The notes beneath the pieces were generated by a model. The model was not told where the DNA came from. It did not search any database and was given only the letters and a program-made list of their open reading frames with translations. Of a stretch of 64,000 nucleotides of DNA, positions 53,708 through 64,000 are shown piece by piece (the first letter of the stretch is position 1; each line of letters begins with the position of its first letter). The position numbers and the translations under genes are program-made. Source of the DNA: Canna indica (Eukaryota > Streptophyta > Magnoliopsida > Zingiberales > Cannaceae); assembly GCA_034359265.1 (NCBI GenBank), contig CP136896.1, positions 4,619,501 through 4,683,500 on the forward strand. The letters run 5' to 3'.

Positions 53708-56700
53708 TCATTTGGTTTTTATCTTTTTCTCTGCTTGAGCTGTTGCTGCAGTTATCTTCTTCCAACACCTGATCGCAATCAACGAAGGGATGACAACCCA
53801 TACTCCATTTGCAAAGGCATAATACCACCAATAGTAAAATGGCCCCGCTGCAAAGTTGTCACCGTCCAGAAAAGCAGTAATGAAGTAAACAAGGCAGCCA
53901 TAGAGCTGGCCAAGACAAACTGAAAACTGAAGTATATAACTGTATGATTTTCTCGTGGCAATTGCATACCTGAAAAATACCATATCAAATTAATAGTCAC
54001 AAACAAAAATACCAAAATACACTGGAAATGCTTTTATATAAAAGGTAACAATGATTTATCTATTCATCTAATACTCCTGATTTAAAGCACTATTCTATTG
54101 GCATTTCCACATCTTCATAAATTTTCAACCTGCTATGAGTACCTTTGATTAAAAATTACTCAACCTACTGCAGTTACCAATTTTCAGATAAATGCCAGCT
54201 TACTAGCCATCTTATTAGCAAAGGGCACATCTTGAAGCCAAGATGCTAGAGCAACCAATAGGATACAGAATGAATTTATAAAGAATGCCGCCATCAAGAA
54301 CCACAGCATTGTTGCATATGTACCTTTTGATACAATATTAAGCTATTTGCGGAACAATATGCATGGAAAAACTGTGGCAGAACTGAAATTGAATGTTAAT
54401 TTGTTGGACAAACATTTGATAGGAATTTTACCTCTCATACTTTCTTTTAAGCTAAGAAATTATCCTCCAGGCAGATTTGAATAAGAAAGATTAAACATAG
54501 AAAGGAAGCAAAGTAGAGAAGTAGAAAGAGTTTCAGAGAAACAATAAGACTATTGTTTTAATTGACCTTTAAGAGTTGTATTTTCTGGAGACAAATTTTG
54601 GCCTATGAAATATGAATCTGGTGTGTTGCATCCTTCACAGTTCACATCACCAGATGGTGTTGTCTGAACATCAAACCCACTAGTGGTACTATCTAACTGC
54701 TGCAAGCCTAATAAGAATAACAAGTTATCCATTTTGGCTGTTAGGCTCCCCATTTTGTAGTTTCCTAATTTGTCTTACGGAAGATATCTTACGGCTAAAG
54801 AGATGTCTAATTTTAGGGTCAAACCTAAACGAACATGAAGACTAAATAAATCACAAATGAAATAGTAAATTGTAATGTTCAGACCTCTTCTTTGCTCAAA
54901 TAGTCAAGTTATCCCTTTAGCATAATCCAACCATGGTGGCTCATGGACAAAATAATAACACCCTAGATAACTGGCCCAACTTTTTCAAAGCATGCATCAT
55001 ACAACAACAACAACTACTACTAAGCCTTGATCTCATAGTAGATGGGGTCGGCCATATGGAACATCTCTCTGTCCAAGGCTAGATCCGCCTCAATGTCTAG
55101 TCATTGTAAATCCTTATATACTATTTCTCTCCACATAATCCTAGGCCTACCTCTACCCTTATTTCTACCTTCTACTACTAAACTATCATATTTTTTAATT
55201 GGGGCACCTAGGGGTCTATGGCATGTCCAAACCATCTTAAATGACATTCTCTTAATTTGTCTCCAATTTGAGCTGCATGCACTTTTTGTTGGATGTATTC
55301 ATTTCTAATCTTGTCTAATCTTAAACCATCTTAAAGCATGCATCATAACAAAAAAAAAATAATGAGCTCATTTCGGTCAAATTTCTCCCCTATGATAGCT
55401 CTTTCGTAGGGAATATAGAGGAATGGCAGCAAGGTATCTTCTTAGCAGTTATTGTTGAATTTTACTTGTCACAACTCAAGATTTATAAGAAGGAAATATG
55501 TAAGAAAGTATGATGCCATTTGATTCAAAGTGCAATTAATCCTTGTACCATAAAATAACTTATTATCTAAAACATCCCATAATTTTTTTTCCTTTTTCCA
55601 CTTAAGTTGACCTACTTCAACTTCTCAATAAAGTGCAGCATACCTAAGGTAGTACACGCAAGATAAGAAAACAACCATGAGCATAAAAGAATAACCCTAG
55701 TTTCAACTCTCCCATTTTGCACGTTAATCTTCATCTAACCTCCTTGCCAACTTAAGGAACGCCACAGAAAAAACTAATTCTAATTCTCTACTGTGCTCTT
55801 GTTTCCAACAACTAAGTATAATGTACAGACATGCAGCCTATTATGGTACTTGGTAAAAAAAACTGTGTAACAAAAATAATTACAATATAAAGAAAAGTAA
55901 ATTGATGACTTACATCGCAAGAAGGCTGGCTGGACCCTCTAAAACAGCAGTGATTCCTTCAACAGTAACAATTCCTGATTCTCTTCCAGCATATCTGGAG
56001 TCTCCTTTGCTATATTCCTTCCCTGGCATTTCAGATTTTGATAACAAAAAATAAAGTCTAAGCTGTCATCAAATGCTGCTTAGGTTCACCAAGTTCTAAA
56101 TAAGTTTACTAAACAGTAAAACTGCAATTCAGAGTGCTAAAGAACTTACAGACTTCAGCTAAAAAATGTGGAGTTTTCTCTTTATAGAACTCAGGTGAGA
56201 AAGCAAAGTATCCCTCGAGAATCATATGTGTTAGCCCAGTAAATACCCACCAACACATGAGCAGCCTATCAGTCTTTGACACTTTTGATCGCCCTGCAAT
56301 GAAAGAAGAAGATGAAGAAAAGATTAAACTAACAAGGGAAATAATATGCAAGACCCAGTTTGGATTAAAAATGTGAATGCGGATATCCTGTGAATATCTT
56401 CCTAACGTGATACCACTCTTCTTGATACATGAAGGGCAAAAGGAAATACTTTGCTCGATTACAAGGGTTTTCCAAGCAAGTCAAACTAAAGCCCGATTTT
56501 TGTATCATTCAAGAGAGTACTCCAATGCGACGCGGTTCCCATCTAACTGAACCAGACAATTCCCGTAGAGCAGCGATAGCCACTCAGATATAGATCGCAG
56601 AGATCCGGTCATGAGATGGTCCAGATGGGGATCTGGTGAACGCAGTTGTTTTTCCTTAATAGAGGGGCTAAAGGCGACCCGTACTAAATAACATTGTTAA

Positions 56701-57039
56701 CAACAATCTTCTCTCAGAGGCATTCTTACAAATAAGCGCAACACTAGCATACACCCCACAAAATCTAATCTTGCAATGCTTTTCCAACCAAGAAATCTGG
56801 ATAAAGAAAGTAAAAGCTAGAAATAATAGTGGTGGAGTTGACTAAGATGAAGAGAAGCAGGAAGGAGGAAAGGCGAGCAGACCTGAGACGAGCCAGATGA
56901 GGGAGACGACGAGGAATGAGACGCCGAGGTAGGGAAAGACGATGTCCTTCTGGGAGAGGAAGCAGGGCACGTAGCCCGGAAGCTTCAGATCCTTGGGAGC
57001 GTACGGGTGTTCCGATTCCCCCCATTCCGCAGCCGCCAT
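53708..57039 (-). CDS. HYD1: 3-beta-hydroxysteroid delta8-delta7 isomerase (EBP family, 4 exons)
   Basis: Exons (- strand) are 57039-56883, 56293-56150, 56022-55914 and 53969-53708, all GT-AG, 672 nt, 223 aa, the same size class as plant HYD1. It shifts the sterol B-ring double bond from C8 to C7 in brassinosteroid and phytosterol synthesis, in the ER membrane. The N-terminus [15 protein letters not shown] matches the family. The EXPERA domain covers about residues 60-205 with four hydrophobic segments. The residues equivalent to the human EBP catalytic set are present: His75 and Glu79 in [10 protein letters not shown], and Glu122 in IVTVEGITA. Other motifs are [20 protein letters not shown] and [15 protein letters not shown]; the C-terminus is Lys-rich (KKIKTK), fitting ER retention. 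Intron 3 (1.9 kb) holds an RTE LINE fragment. It appears intact. Confidence 0.95.
55001..55335 (-). mobile_element. RTE-type LINE 3' fragment in HYD1 intron 3
   Basis: It begins ACAACAACAACAACTACTAC-TAAGCC and GATGGGGTCGGCC, the inverted 3' tail shared with Au SINEs. The - strand encodes RLDKIRNEY and [12 protein letters not shown], the C-terminal end of plant RTE reverse transcriptase ORFs. Stops and frameshifts are present. Confidence 0.75.
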
Positions 57040-58005
57040 CGCACCTCGAACGAGAGATCTAATCGGTTCTTTAGATTTTTATTACAGATTCATCGTTCAT
57101 CCCTCCAATTTCTTCCATTTTTAAATATAGGGCTGACGTTTCGCCAACATTGTCGCCAGTTAATTGCATTAGTCGGTTAATAGAATTATAAAATTCTATT
57201 TCGAATAGTCAATTTGAGTTCGATTTCAGATTTAATTAGAGACTATTAAATTCGGTTCAATTTTAGTTATTGATTCGCGGATAATCGATAATCGAAATCG
57301 ATTATATATATTTCGATTTCGATTATAATCGGATCCGGAGCTGCTATAATTAATTATTTTGATAATTTTTAGATATTTCAAAATATAGTTTATTAACCGA
57401 TTATCCGTTACTAAAAGATTAGTAAACGGATAATCAGTTCTATTCGAACCGAACTAATCGGATTTGATTTCGAATACTAGTTTTTAAAATCGAACAATTT
57501 CTGTTTCAATTTTGGTTAACGGATTTTTAATTCGATCTCGATTTCGATTAACCACAAAAAATGCGGCTAATCGAACTGTTTCCATTCCTAGATCCACATT
57601 AAATTCGGATAGGGTCCGAGACAAAGAACCAGGTAAAACCGATTCCAACTACGAGGCCAACACATGGGATACCTAGAATCGGAACCAAAATTGATACCCG
57701 AAACTTGTACTACACCACATGTTCCGGGTATGTTTTAGTTCTAAGTTTCAACAGAGTAGGATTTAGGTTTAAAACTTAAAAATCAATCTTATACGTGATA
57801 GGATCCAAATATCATAAAAAATATAGAGTACTCAGACACCCTCACTTCTAATTGTCATACTTTAACATAGTTTTTAAGAGTTTCGTTCAAAAAGAGAGAA
57901 TTTTACATCTTTAGTATACTTATCCTTAATTTTTCACTTTAGACTTTAGCTATTAAAATTTCGAAGTCTTCCAAATTTCATTGCAGTACCATAGTTATCC
58001 CAATT
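57040..58005. other. HYD1 upstream region with decayed hAT-type MITE pieces
   Basis: 57180-57590 carries GGTTAATAGAATT, AATCGATAATCG and TTTCCATTCCTAG, like the TAGGGATGGCAA family. 57600-57860 carries GATACCTAGAATCGGAACC and ends CACCCTCACTTCTAA, like the TAGGGGTG family. Neither has both clean ends. The HYD1 promoter must lie within the first few hundred bases; no clear TATA box is seen. Confidence 0.45.
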
Positions 58006-58014
58006 TTACAAATA

Positions 58015-58319
58015 GGGTAAAATGCAAAAAGCCCCTTGAATTTTATCTTAATTAACAAAAGACCACATAAACTTTAAAAACATGCAAAAAAAACCACTGA
58101 CTATTAAAAAACTAACAAAAAAGAGTCATGCTGTTATCTCTTCATTAATTTTATAATTAAAAATACGGTTTTTTGAATTACAATCAAAGTTCATATTTTT
58201 TTTTGCATCACAATCAAACTTCATGGAGTTTTTTACATTGCAATTAAAGTTTAGGAATATTTTTTGCATAGCACTACGAGTGGAGAGAGAAAATTTAAAA
58301 AAAATATTTGAAATATTGT

Positions 58320-58392
<73 letters not shown>

Positions 58393-58597
58393 GACTAGGA
58401 AAATAATTACACATAGACGAATGAGGTGTCGACACGTGGCGCTGATGTAAAATTCGGTTAAAAAATTAATAGAAATATAACGACATGAGCTTTTTGCTAG
58501 TTTTTCAATAGTCCATAGGGTTTTTTGCATGTTTTTAAAATTCATGAGTTTTTTTTTCTAATTTAGACTAAAGTTCAGGGCTTTTTGCTTTTTATCC
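58015..58597. mobile_element. Mutator-like MITE with long inverted repeats
   Basis: 583 bp with about 110-bp imperfect terminal inverted repeats (GGGTAAAATGCAAAAAGCCC ... inverse at 58490-58597) and a perfect 9-bp target duplication TTACAAATA (58006-58014, 58598-58606). Long inverted ends with a 9-bp duplication are Mutator hallmarks. A (TA)n microsatellite fills the loop. Confidence 0.88.
58323..58389. repeat. (TA)n microsatellite
   Basis: About 33 TA units in the loop of the Mutator-like MITE. Confidence 0.92.
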
Positions 58598-58606
58598 TTA
58601 CAAATA

Positions 58607-59210
58607 CAACCAAACTAAGCACGATTGTTCACAAGTTGAGTCGGATTTACATGAAAAATTGATCCAACCCGATCAAAAGTAATCGGGTCGAGTTCAGAAT
58701 TTTTTACCTCTCAAACCTGACCCGACGAGATAGTCGGGTCTACTCGTTTGGACTAAATAGTGAACTCCAAAGGGGGTAATTGTGTAATCCAGTTTGGAGT
58801 ATATAGGTATTTAAAAATAATTATAAAAAAATAACTTAATCGAATAATCGGATCGGGTCTCGAGTTATCGGGTTCCAAACTTTGAAACTCGAGACTCGAT
58901 CCAACTATGGTCGAATTTGATCAGGCCAATTAATCGACCCATCGGATCGGATTCTCGAGTTCATTGGGTCGACCAGCCCTAAAAGTAAGTCAAGTTGATA
59001 GGGATCAACAATCAAAGCACATGTTAGCATTTTAGATTCACGGTGATTTAAAATTAATTCATACAGCTGAACGGGAGAAACAAAGATAAAAATATTTTTT
59101 TTAAAAAAAAATATTATTAAAATTTCGACCAACCATTGAATGAAATTTCTAAATATCCTTAAAATCCTGCTAAAAATAGTCAAATGTCACGTGCATTATT
59201 ATTATTATTA
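58607..59210. other. Decayed element and AT-rich spacer
   Basis: 58640-58985 is rich in TCGGGTC/GATCGGG words and ends GACCAGCCCTA, resembling a right hAT terminus (inverse TAGGGCTGG). The left end is not clear. The rest is AT-rich. Confidence 0.4.
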
Positions 59211-59835
59211 GGGTAAATCACACGGAACCCCTCTCGACTATAGTCAATGTGCGCAAAGACTACCTAAACTACCTAATGTGCACAGAATTCCTCGCGACTA
59301 CACTTTTCGTTCAAATAACCCCTCTCCGTTAACATATCTGTTAGCAACTTAACAGTAAAACTTTCACGTGCGCAAAACCCCCCTCCCCAGTGCCACGTGG
59401 CAACAATCTCCACTCTCCATCTCATCCGACGGTCATCACTTCTTCTTCTATCTATCGATACCCTTGCCCTAGATATCGCTGTCGTCGCCGCCACCACCAC
59501 CACCACCACCTCCTCCTCCTCCTCCTCCCACCGCCGCCACCACCACCACCTCCTCCTCCTCCTCATCCTCCTCCCACTGTCGTCGTCGTCACCGCCACCA
59601 CCACCACCACCACCTCCTCCTCCTAGGAGGAGGAAGAAGGGGAGGAGTAGCCAGCGACCTCTTCCTCCTCCTCCTCCTCCTCCTAGGGAGGAGGAGGTGG
59701 CGGTGACGGCGGTGGCGACGACTAGGGCAAGGGGATAGGTAGAAGAAGAAGTGATGATCGTTAGATGAGATGGAGGGTGAAGATTGTTGCCACGTGGCAT
59801 TGGAGAGGGGGGTTCTGTGCATATAAAAGTTTTAA
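59211..59835. mobile_element. Foldback MITE with triplet-repeat loop, right end lost
   Basis: It starts GGGTAAATCACACGGAACCC. The stretch 59388-59478 (GTGCCACGTGGCAACAATCT ...) is inverted at about 59722-59812. The loop is (CCA)n/(CTC)n/(GGA)n triplet repeats, giving His-, Pro- and Ser-rich spurious frames. The right terminal part is missing, cut at 59836 by an LTR. Confidence 0.65.
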
Positions 59836-62382
59836 TGTCATGCCTCAAATTCAGGGTCACATGATCGGCCAGAGTACACGTACGTACTCTGAAGCCTACC
59901 AACACATGCGTACCCATGTGAAAATAAACGAACAACAATGCATACTCACATTTAAAATGCCAAAATGTTAGGTATGTTTACATGACCAAACGACTACAGT
60001 GAAGTTACAACAGTATGCAATTAAGGACTATACACTCGACTACGACTCAACACGTCACGAGATCCACTGCCTGAGTCTGCAACCCCAGTCGCGCTACATG
60101 GGTACCACCGTACCACTAATAGTCAAGATCTGCAAAACAACAACAAAGAAAGGGGTGAGTTCCAACGAACTCAGTGAGTGGCTTGAACTAAGCCCTCGCC
60201 AAGCCAACACAGGCAAATATCATCAACATTCAATATTATTATATGAGCTCATAATATTAAACTCACATGCTTAATAATTACTCATCTCGTGCGTCCTCGC
60301 ACAACTGACCATATCGGCCTTTGTAACACCTAAGTAATCCTCTTATGCACTCTCGTACAACTATTCACATTGTCCTACATCGGACAAATCACCACAATGC
60401 ATATAACAAATCACATTAAACAACATGAAGAAAATGGTGAGTTCCTAGGGAACTCACTGAGTGGCTCTACTCGAGCCCCCTATATAAATCTCGAACATAA
60501 GCATAATAAATATAAATCATACCTATGAAATTACTGAAATATAATAGCATATAATGCAAGGATATTCATCCTCAAACTCGTGCTCAGATGCACAACAGTC
60601 ACTCGGCCCGTACCGGCCCAACATCAATCACAACATCCCCTCGGCCCACAATGGACCAACACGTAGCAAACACTATATCAACTCGGCCCATGATGGCCCA
60701 AACAATGCAATCATATGAGTTGGTTGCTAGAGTCTTTATCTAGCGAGCTTTTCACCCGGCCCACTGAACTAGGATGACCTACTAGCTATTGCGCTAACTC
60801 TGGTTGGGAAAAGCCCTCCAACCAAACCACTCAGGTCCATCGTTAGCATAGCTCACTAACGGTAACTCTCGACCCAAATCCAACCTCGACGAGTCGGGCC
60901 AACTTGCCAAGTTGGTACGATTCTCAGCCCGGCCACACGCCAAATACAAGTATCACCTCAAGAAGAAAAATACACAAGAACACATGTCAATAAAAATTTG
61001 CTCGAGTGGTTTAAGCATTTTTGCCAACACAAATAGTGTGCACGTGGCCACATCAAGTTCGGCCTATCTTCGGCCTTAACCTTTTGGTCATGCCCCCCAC
61101 CACTCCGATCAAAAGAACCAAACTCAAGTATATGTGTTCTTGACCATTTATGATTCAACCATCCAAGAGGAGAACTCCTGCAGCCCATTATTACCTAACG
61201 AGTTGGGATTTCAACGCTAGTATATGCGCCTCCAAATTTGAACTTTTATGACACTATACAACACATCACCACCCATGAGTCATACATCATGACTCATTTA
61301 AATGTGTGTCTAAATCAGTCTCATTTCAGTCATAAAAGTAGTCCATTTAGCTTGAAAATTTCAACCACCTAGAGCCGCACATTCTTGTCGAAATTTCAGC
61401 CCTACACGATTCTTCCCATGCTGCAATGCTCACACTTGAGGTGTTTCATACTCACACCTTTAATACTAATTTTCTCTAATATTTAATCAGTTTTGTCTTG
61501 TATAATTTCAATCTATAGCAATAAGAAAGAAGTCACCACTCTCAGCACATTACCTCTAGCATTTCATAGCAAAATGTTAGCATAAGCATGAACAACATAA
61601 GCAAGTACTACAACTATGAAAATAAGATAAAACACATGGCAAATAACAATAATGAGTGTCATCCATCATCTCCAACTAGTCCTCTACATCCATATTTTGA
61701 GACATGTCATAGTTCCCAAGTTCTACCCTTTTCCTTACATCAATATCTAGGTTCACCTTAAGCCAAAATAGAAACTTCATCTTTAGAACCATTCGGCCCC
61801 TAACCCTTAGGGTAGGGTCTCTAGCCAAGTACTCCTAATAAGGAGTCTCATATCATCACAAAGTTATGCTAACCATCACGCATGAATGTATGTAAAAATA
61901 GTGATCTACCAACGTCATTTCTATATTACCAACCGTTGTTACCCTACGGCCTTAGGTACTACCCCAAACCTCCTTGCATCGACTCTGATTCTTAAGGAAC
62001 CAATTTGTCATTCACTTTGTGTAAATTTATATGTAAAAGAGTGACTTAACAGTGCATAAATGAGAATTTCTAGAAATCGACATCTTTTCCAAGCCGCCGG
62101 CCCCTAATCCATAGGGTTGCCCTAATCGACCCTATATCGATTCTTATCGACAAGGAATTATTTCTCTTCCATGTCATATCCACTCTACATGAGAATAGTG
62201 AACGACATAAAACAATCGAAAACTTATGTGTAGCCTTTCCCTTAGGCCACCGGCCCTTAATCCGTATGGTTCAAGTATGAAGTCTACAACCAAGTTTTCA
62301 GATTTTCCCTCTTTCTCCTACAACCATAATTCAACACTTACTGCCATGAACCAATAACCAATATTCAATTGACCATACAAAG
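59836..62382. mobile_element. Gypsy-type LTR, long, possibly partial
   Basis: It starts TGTCATGCCTCAAATTCAGG, directly inside the truncated MITE. It shares phrases with 34284-35234 (CACGAGATCCACTGCC, GAGTTCCAACGAACTCAGTG, GGTTGGGAAAAGCCCTCC). Repeated CTCGGCCCA words occur at 60600-60700. No coding region or primer-binding site is found up to the hAT at 62383. It may be one long LTR or an LTR cut by that hAT. Orientation is uncertain. Confidence 0.5.
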
Positions 62383-62764
62383 TAGAGCTGGTAACAGGCT
62401 GGGCTAGCCCATGGGCGGCACGGGCCCAACCCAGGTTTGCGTCGGGCCTGGACCGGCACGGCTGTGCCCAGAAGATGGTCTGGGCTCGCCTTCTGGGCAT
62501 GCGGGCCGTGCTAGGCACGGCCCGTGCACCGTGCTAGCCCGAGCACGGGAGGCCTAGCGCAGCCAGACCAGGGTCTGGCACCGCGCCAGACGTAGGGTGA
62601 CGGGCGACCTAGGCCTGGCGCGCGCCAGACCCGCCAGACCAGGGTCTAGCATGCGCCAGGCCTACGTCAGCGCTGCCAGACCAAGGTCTAGCAGTGCCAG
62701 ACGTAGGTCGGCCCGAGCCAAGTCTGGCTCGGGCCGACGAATATTTTATTTTAAAAAAAAATCC

Positions 62765-62772
62765 TATAAATA
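62765..62772 (+). promoter_or_regulatory. TATA box of the second hAT transposase
   Basis: TATAAATA about 220 nt before the ATG at 62987, followed by a pyrimidine-rich leader. Confidence 0.6.
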
Positions 62773-62986
62773 CCCCCTCTCCTTCATTTCTTCTATCTTC
62801 ATCTTCAACTCTTTCTCTCAATTCTCAACTCTCATTTCTCAACTCTCTTACTCTCAACAATCAACAACATTTTAAGCTCATCAAGAAGCCAAGGATTCAA
62901 GATTGTTGTTAAAATTTTTTAATCTCTTCAATTTGTTTCATTGATTAGTATAATATTTATACTTTTTATATTTTTAATTTTTACTA

Positions 62987-64000
62987 ATGGCGGATGGAGA
63001 TTTTTTAGCCTTTTCAGGTTATACTCCACAAATTGAATCAAATATGTTAGAAGAAATGTCTCCTGCTACTCCTACCACTCAACAAAATCAAAACATAGAG
63101 ATAAGTCCATCTATTAATTTATGTCCATCAGGTAGAAAAAAAAGTATGGTTTGGAAATATTTTGAGAAAATTATTGAACCTGATGGCACCATAACAAAAG
63201 CTCGGTGCAAAAAATATCAAAAAATTCTTTCGACTTCAACAACCGGAGGAATTGGTCATTTATTACGTCATGCAAAGGGTCATGACACTAAGGTTACACA
63301 AGCTCAACAAATTCTTAATTTATCTTCTTCTGGTTTAACAGCTTTTTCGTATGATCATGATTTTCAACGTCGAAAACTTGCAAATTTAATTGTTCAAAGT
63401 TAATCTCCTTTTAGTTTTGTTGACCAACCAAGATTTTCTAGTTGGATTCAAAATAGTTTACAACCAAAATATAAAAAAATTACTCGAAATACAATGAAAA
63501 GTGATACTTTAAAATTATTTTTTATATAGAGAGAAAATATAATGACTCGTTTTCAAAATAATAAATCAAAAATTTCTTTAACATCTGATGTTTGGTCTAG
63601 TCAACGTACTACTAATTCTTACATTTGTGTTATTGCACATTGGGTTGATGAAAATTTTATTTTGCAAAAAAGAATAATTAGTTTTAAAGTTTTTGAATAT
63701 CCACACACTTCTGTTGCCATTTTTTCTGCTATTAGATTTGTAACATCTTTCTATAATATAAATGATAAAAGAATTTCGATTAGTTTTGATAATGCTAGTA
63801 ATAATGATGCTGCTATCCCTCCCCTTATACAATTATTTAAACCAGTATTAGAAGGTGAATTATTTCATGTTCGTTGTGTTTGTCATATTCTTAATTTATG
63901 TGTACAAGATGATTTAAAATAAATAAATATACATATAGAAAAAATAAGAGATGTTATTAGATATATGCGTTCTTCGAAAGCAAGAACACAAAAATTTAAA
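62987..64000 (+). pseudogene. hAT transposase relic, 3' end outside window
   Basis: It starts MADGDFLAFSGYTPQ, then a BED-type finger (SMVWKYFEKI, ARCKKYQKIL, HLLRHAKGH). The second zinc-binding Cys is missing: CKKYQK stands where CxxC is expected. A TAA at about 63401, a TAG at about 63528 and a TAA at about 63920 interrupt the same frame, with hAT sequence continuing after each (SPFSFVDQPRFSSW; SKISLTSDVWSSQRTT, SFDNASNNDAA, HVRCVCHILNLCVQDDLK; then IRDVIRYMRSS). The gene is dead but little diverged. It differs from the transposase at 42272. Confidence 0.88.

Larger units (their letters stand above)
62383..64000 (+). mobile_element. Second hAT transposon, left part
   Basis: The left end TAGAGCTGGTAACAGGCTGG is of hAT type. 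Sub-terminal DNA (62390-62745) has several hairpin-forming GCCAGACC...GGTCTGGC/GGTCTAGC words. A TATAAATA box (62765-62772) precedes a + strand transposase relic. The right end is beyond the window. Confidence 0.75.

Noticed and set aside
39205..57039. A metabolic gene cluster (isoflavone reductase-like, sterol isomerase, peptide gene)
   Set aside because: The reductase is a broken transposon passenger, the peptide gene is disrupted, and the sterol isomerase is a housekeeping gene; no functional link is seen.
59273..59938. Gly/Asp/Trp-rich and Pro/His-rich frames of up to 221 codons
   Set aside because: They are translations of triplet repeats in a foldback MITE.

Overview
This is plant nuclear DNA. 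It has intron-rich genes with canonical GT-AG splice sites, no operons or Shine-Dalgarno sites, long AT-rich intergenic and intronic stretches, and a heavy load of nested plant transposable elements (hAT, Tourist/Harbinger, Mutator-like, L1 and RTE LINEs, Ty3/gypsy LTRs). A LAX PANICLE 2/BARREN STALK 2-type gene with a very GC-rich first exon suggests a monocot, probably a commelinid. I cannot name the species.

Three host genes look intact and were assembled exon by exon. (1) + strand, 1362-10449: a LAX PANICLE 2-like regulator, 4 exons, 332 aa. Its 7.7-kb third intron holds an uninterrupted (AAT)364 array and several MITEs. (2) - strand, 23060-11344: a mitochondrial-type translation initiation factor IF-3, 8 exons, 589 aa, with TE-filled introns. 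It converges on gene 1. (3) - strand, 57039-53708: the sterol delta8-delta7 isomerase HYD1/EBP, 4 exons, 223 aa, with its catalytic His and two Glu residues in place.

A fourth host gene, - strand 49472-39205, encodes a small secreted 12-cysteine protein and is broken. Its second exon is split by a 9.15-kb hAT transposon (perfect 8-bp target duplication) and again by a 685-bp MITE. Counting each target duplication once gives exactly 321 nt (106 codons plus stop), in frame. The hAT has a two-exon BED-finger transposase that is open in the parts examined but is cut by a 3.4-kb chimeric LTR-retrotransposon insertion. Downstream of the transposase it also carries three exons, with introns, of an isoflavone reductase-like host gene.

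The rest is mostly TE sequence. A 1.66-kb non-autonomous hAT-type element (23549-25213) carries a decayed SWIB-domain gene fragment. 28.1-38.3 kb holds a MITE, an L1-type ORF1 relic present in two copies, a 2.8-kb Harbinger relic, a gypsy-like LTR stretch and a Tip100-type MITE. 57-64 kb holds MITEs, a long gypsy-like LTR and a second, pseudogenised hAT that runs off the window end.

The main themes are capture of host gene fragments by two DNA transposons, a host gene split by nested transposons, and an extreme microsatellite inside a developmental gene. I found no CRISPR array, tRNA, rRNA or prokaryotic-type gene.
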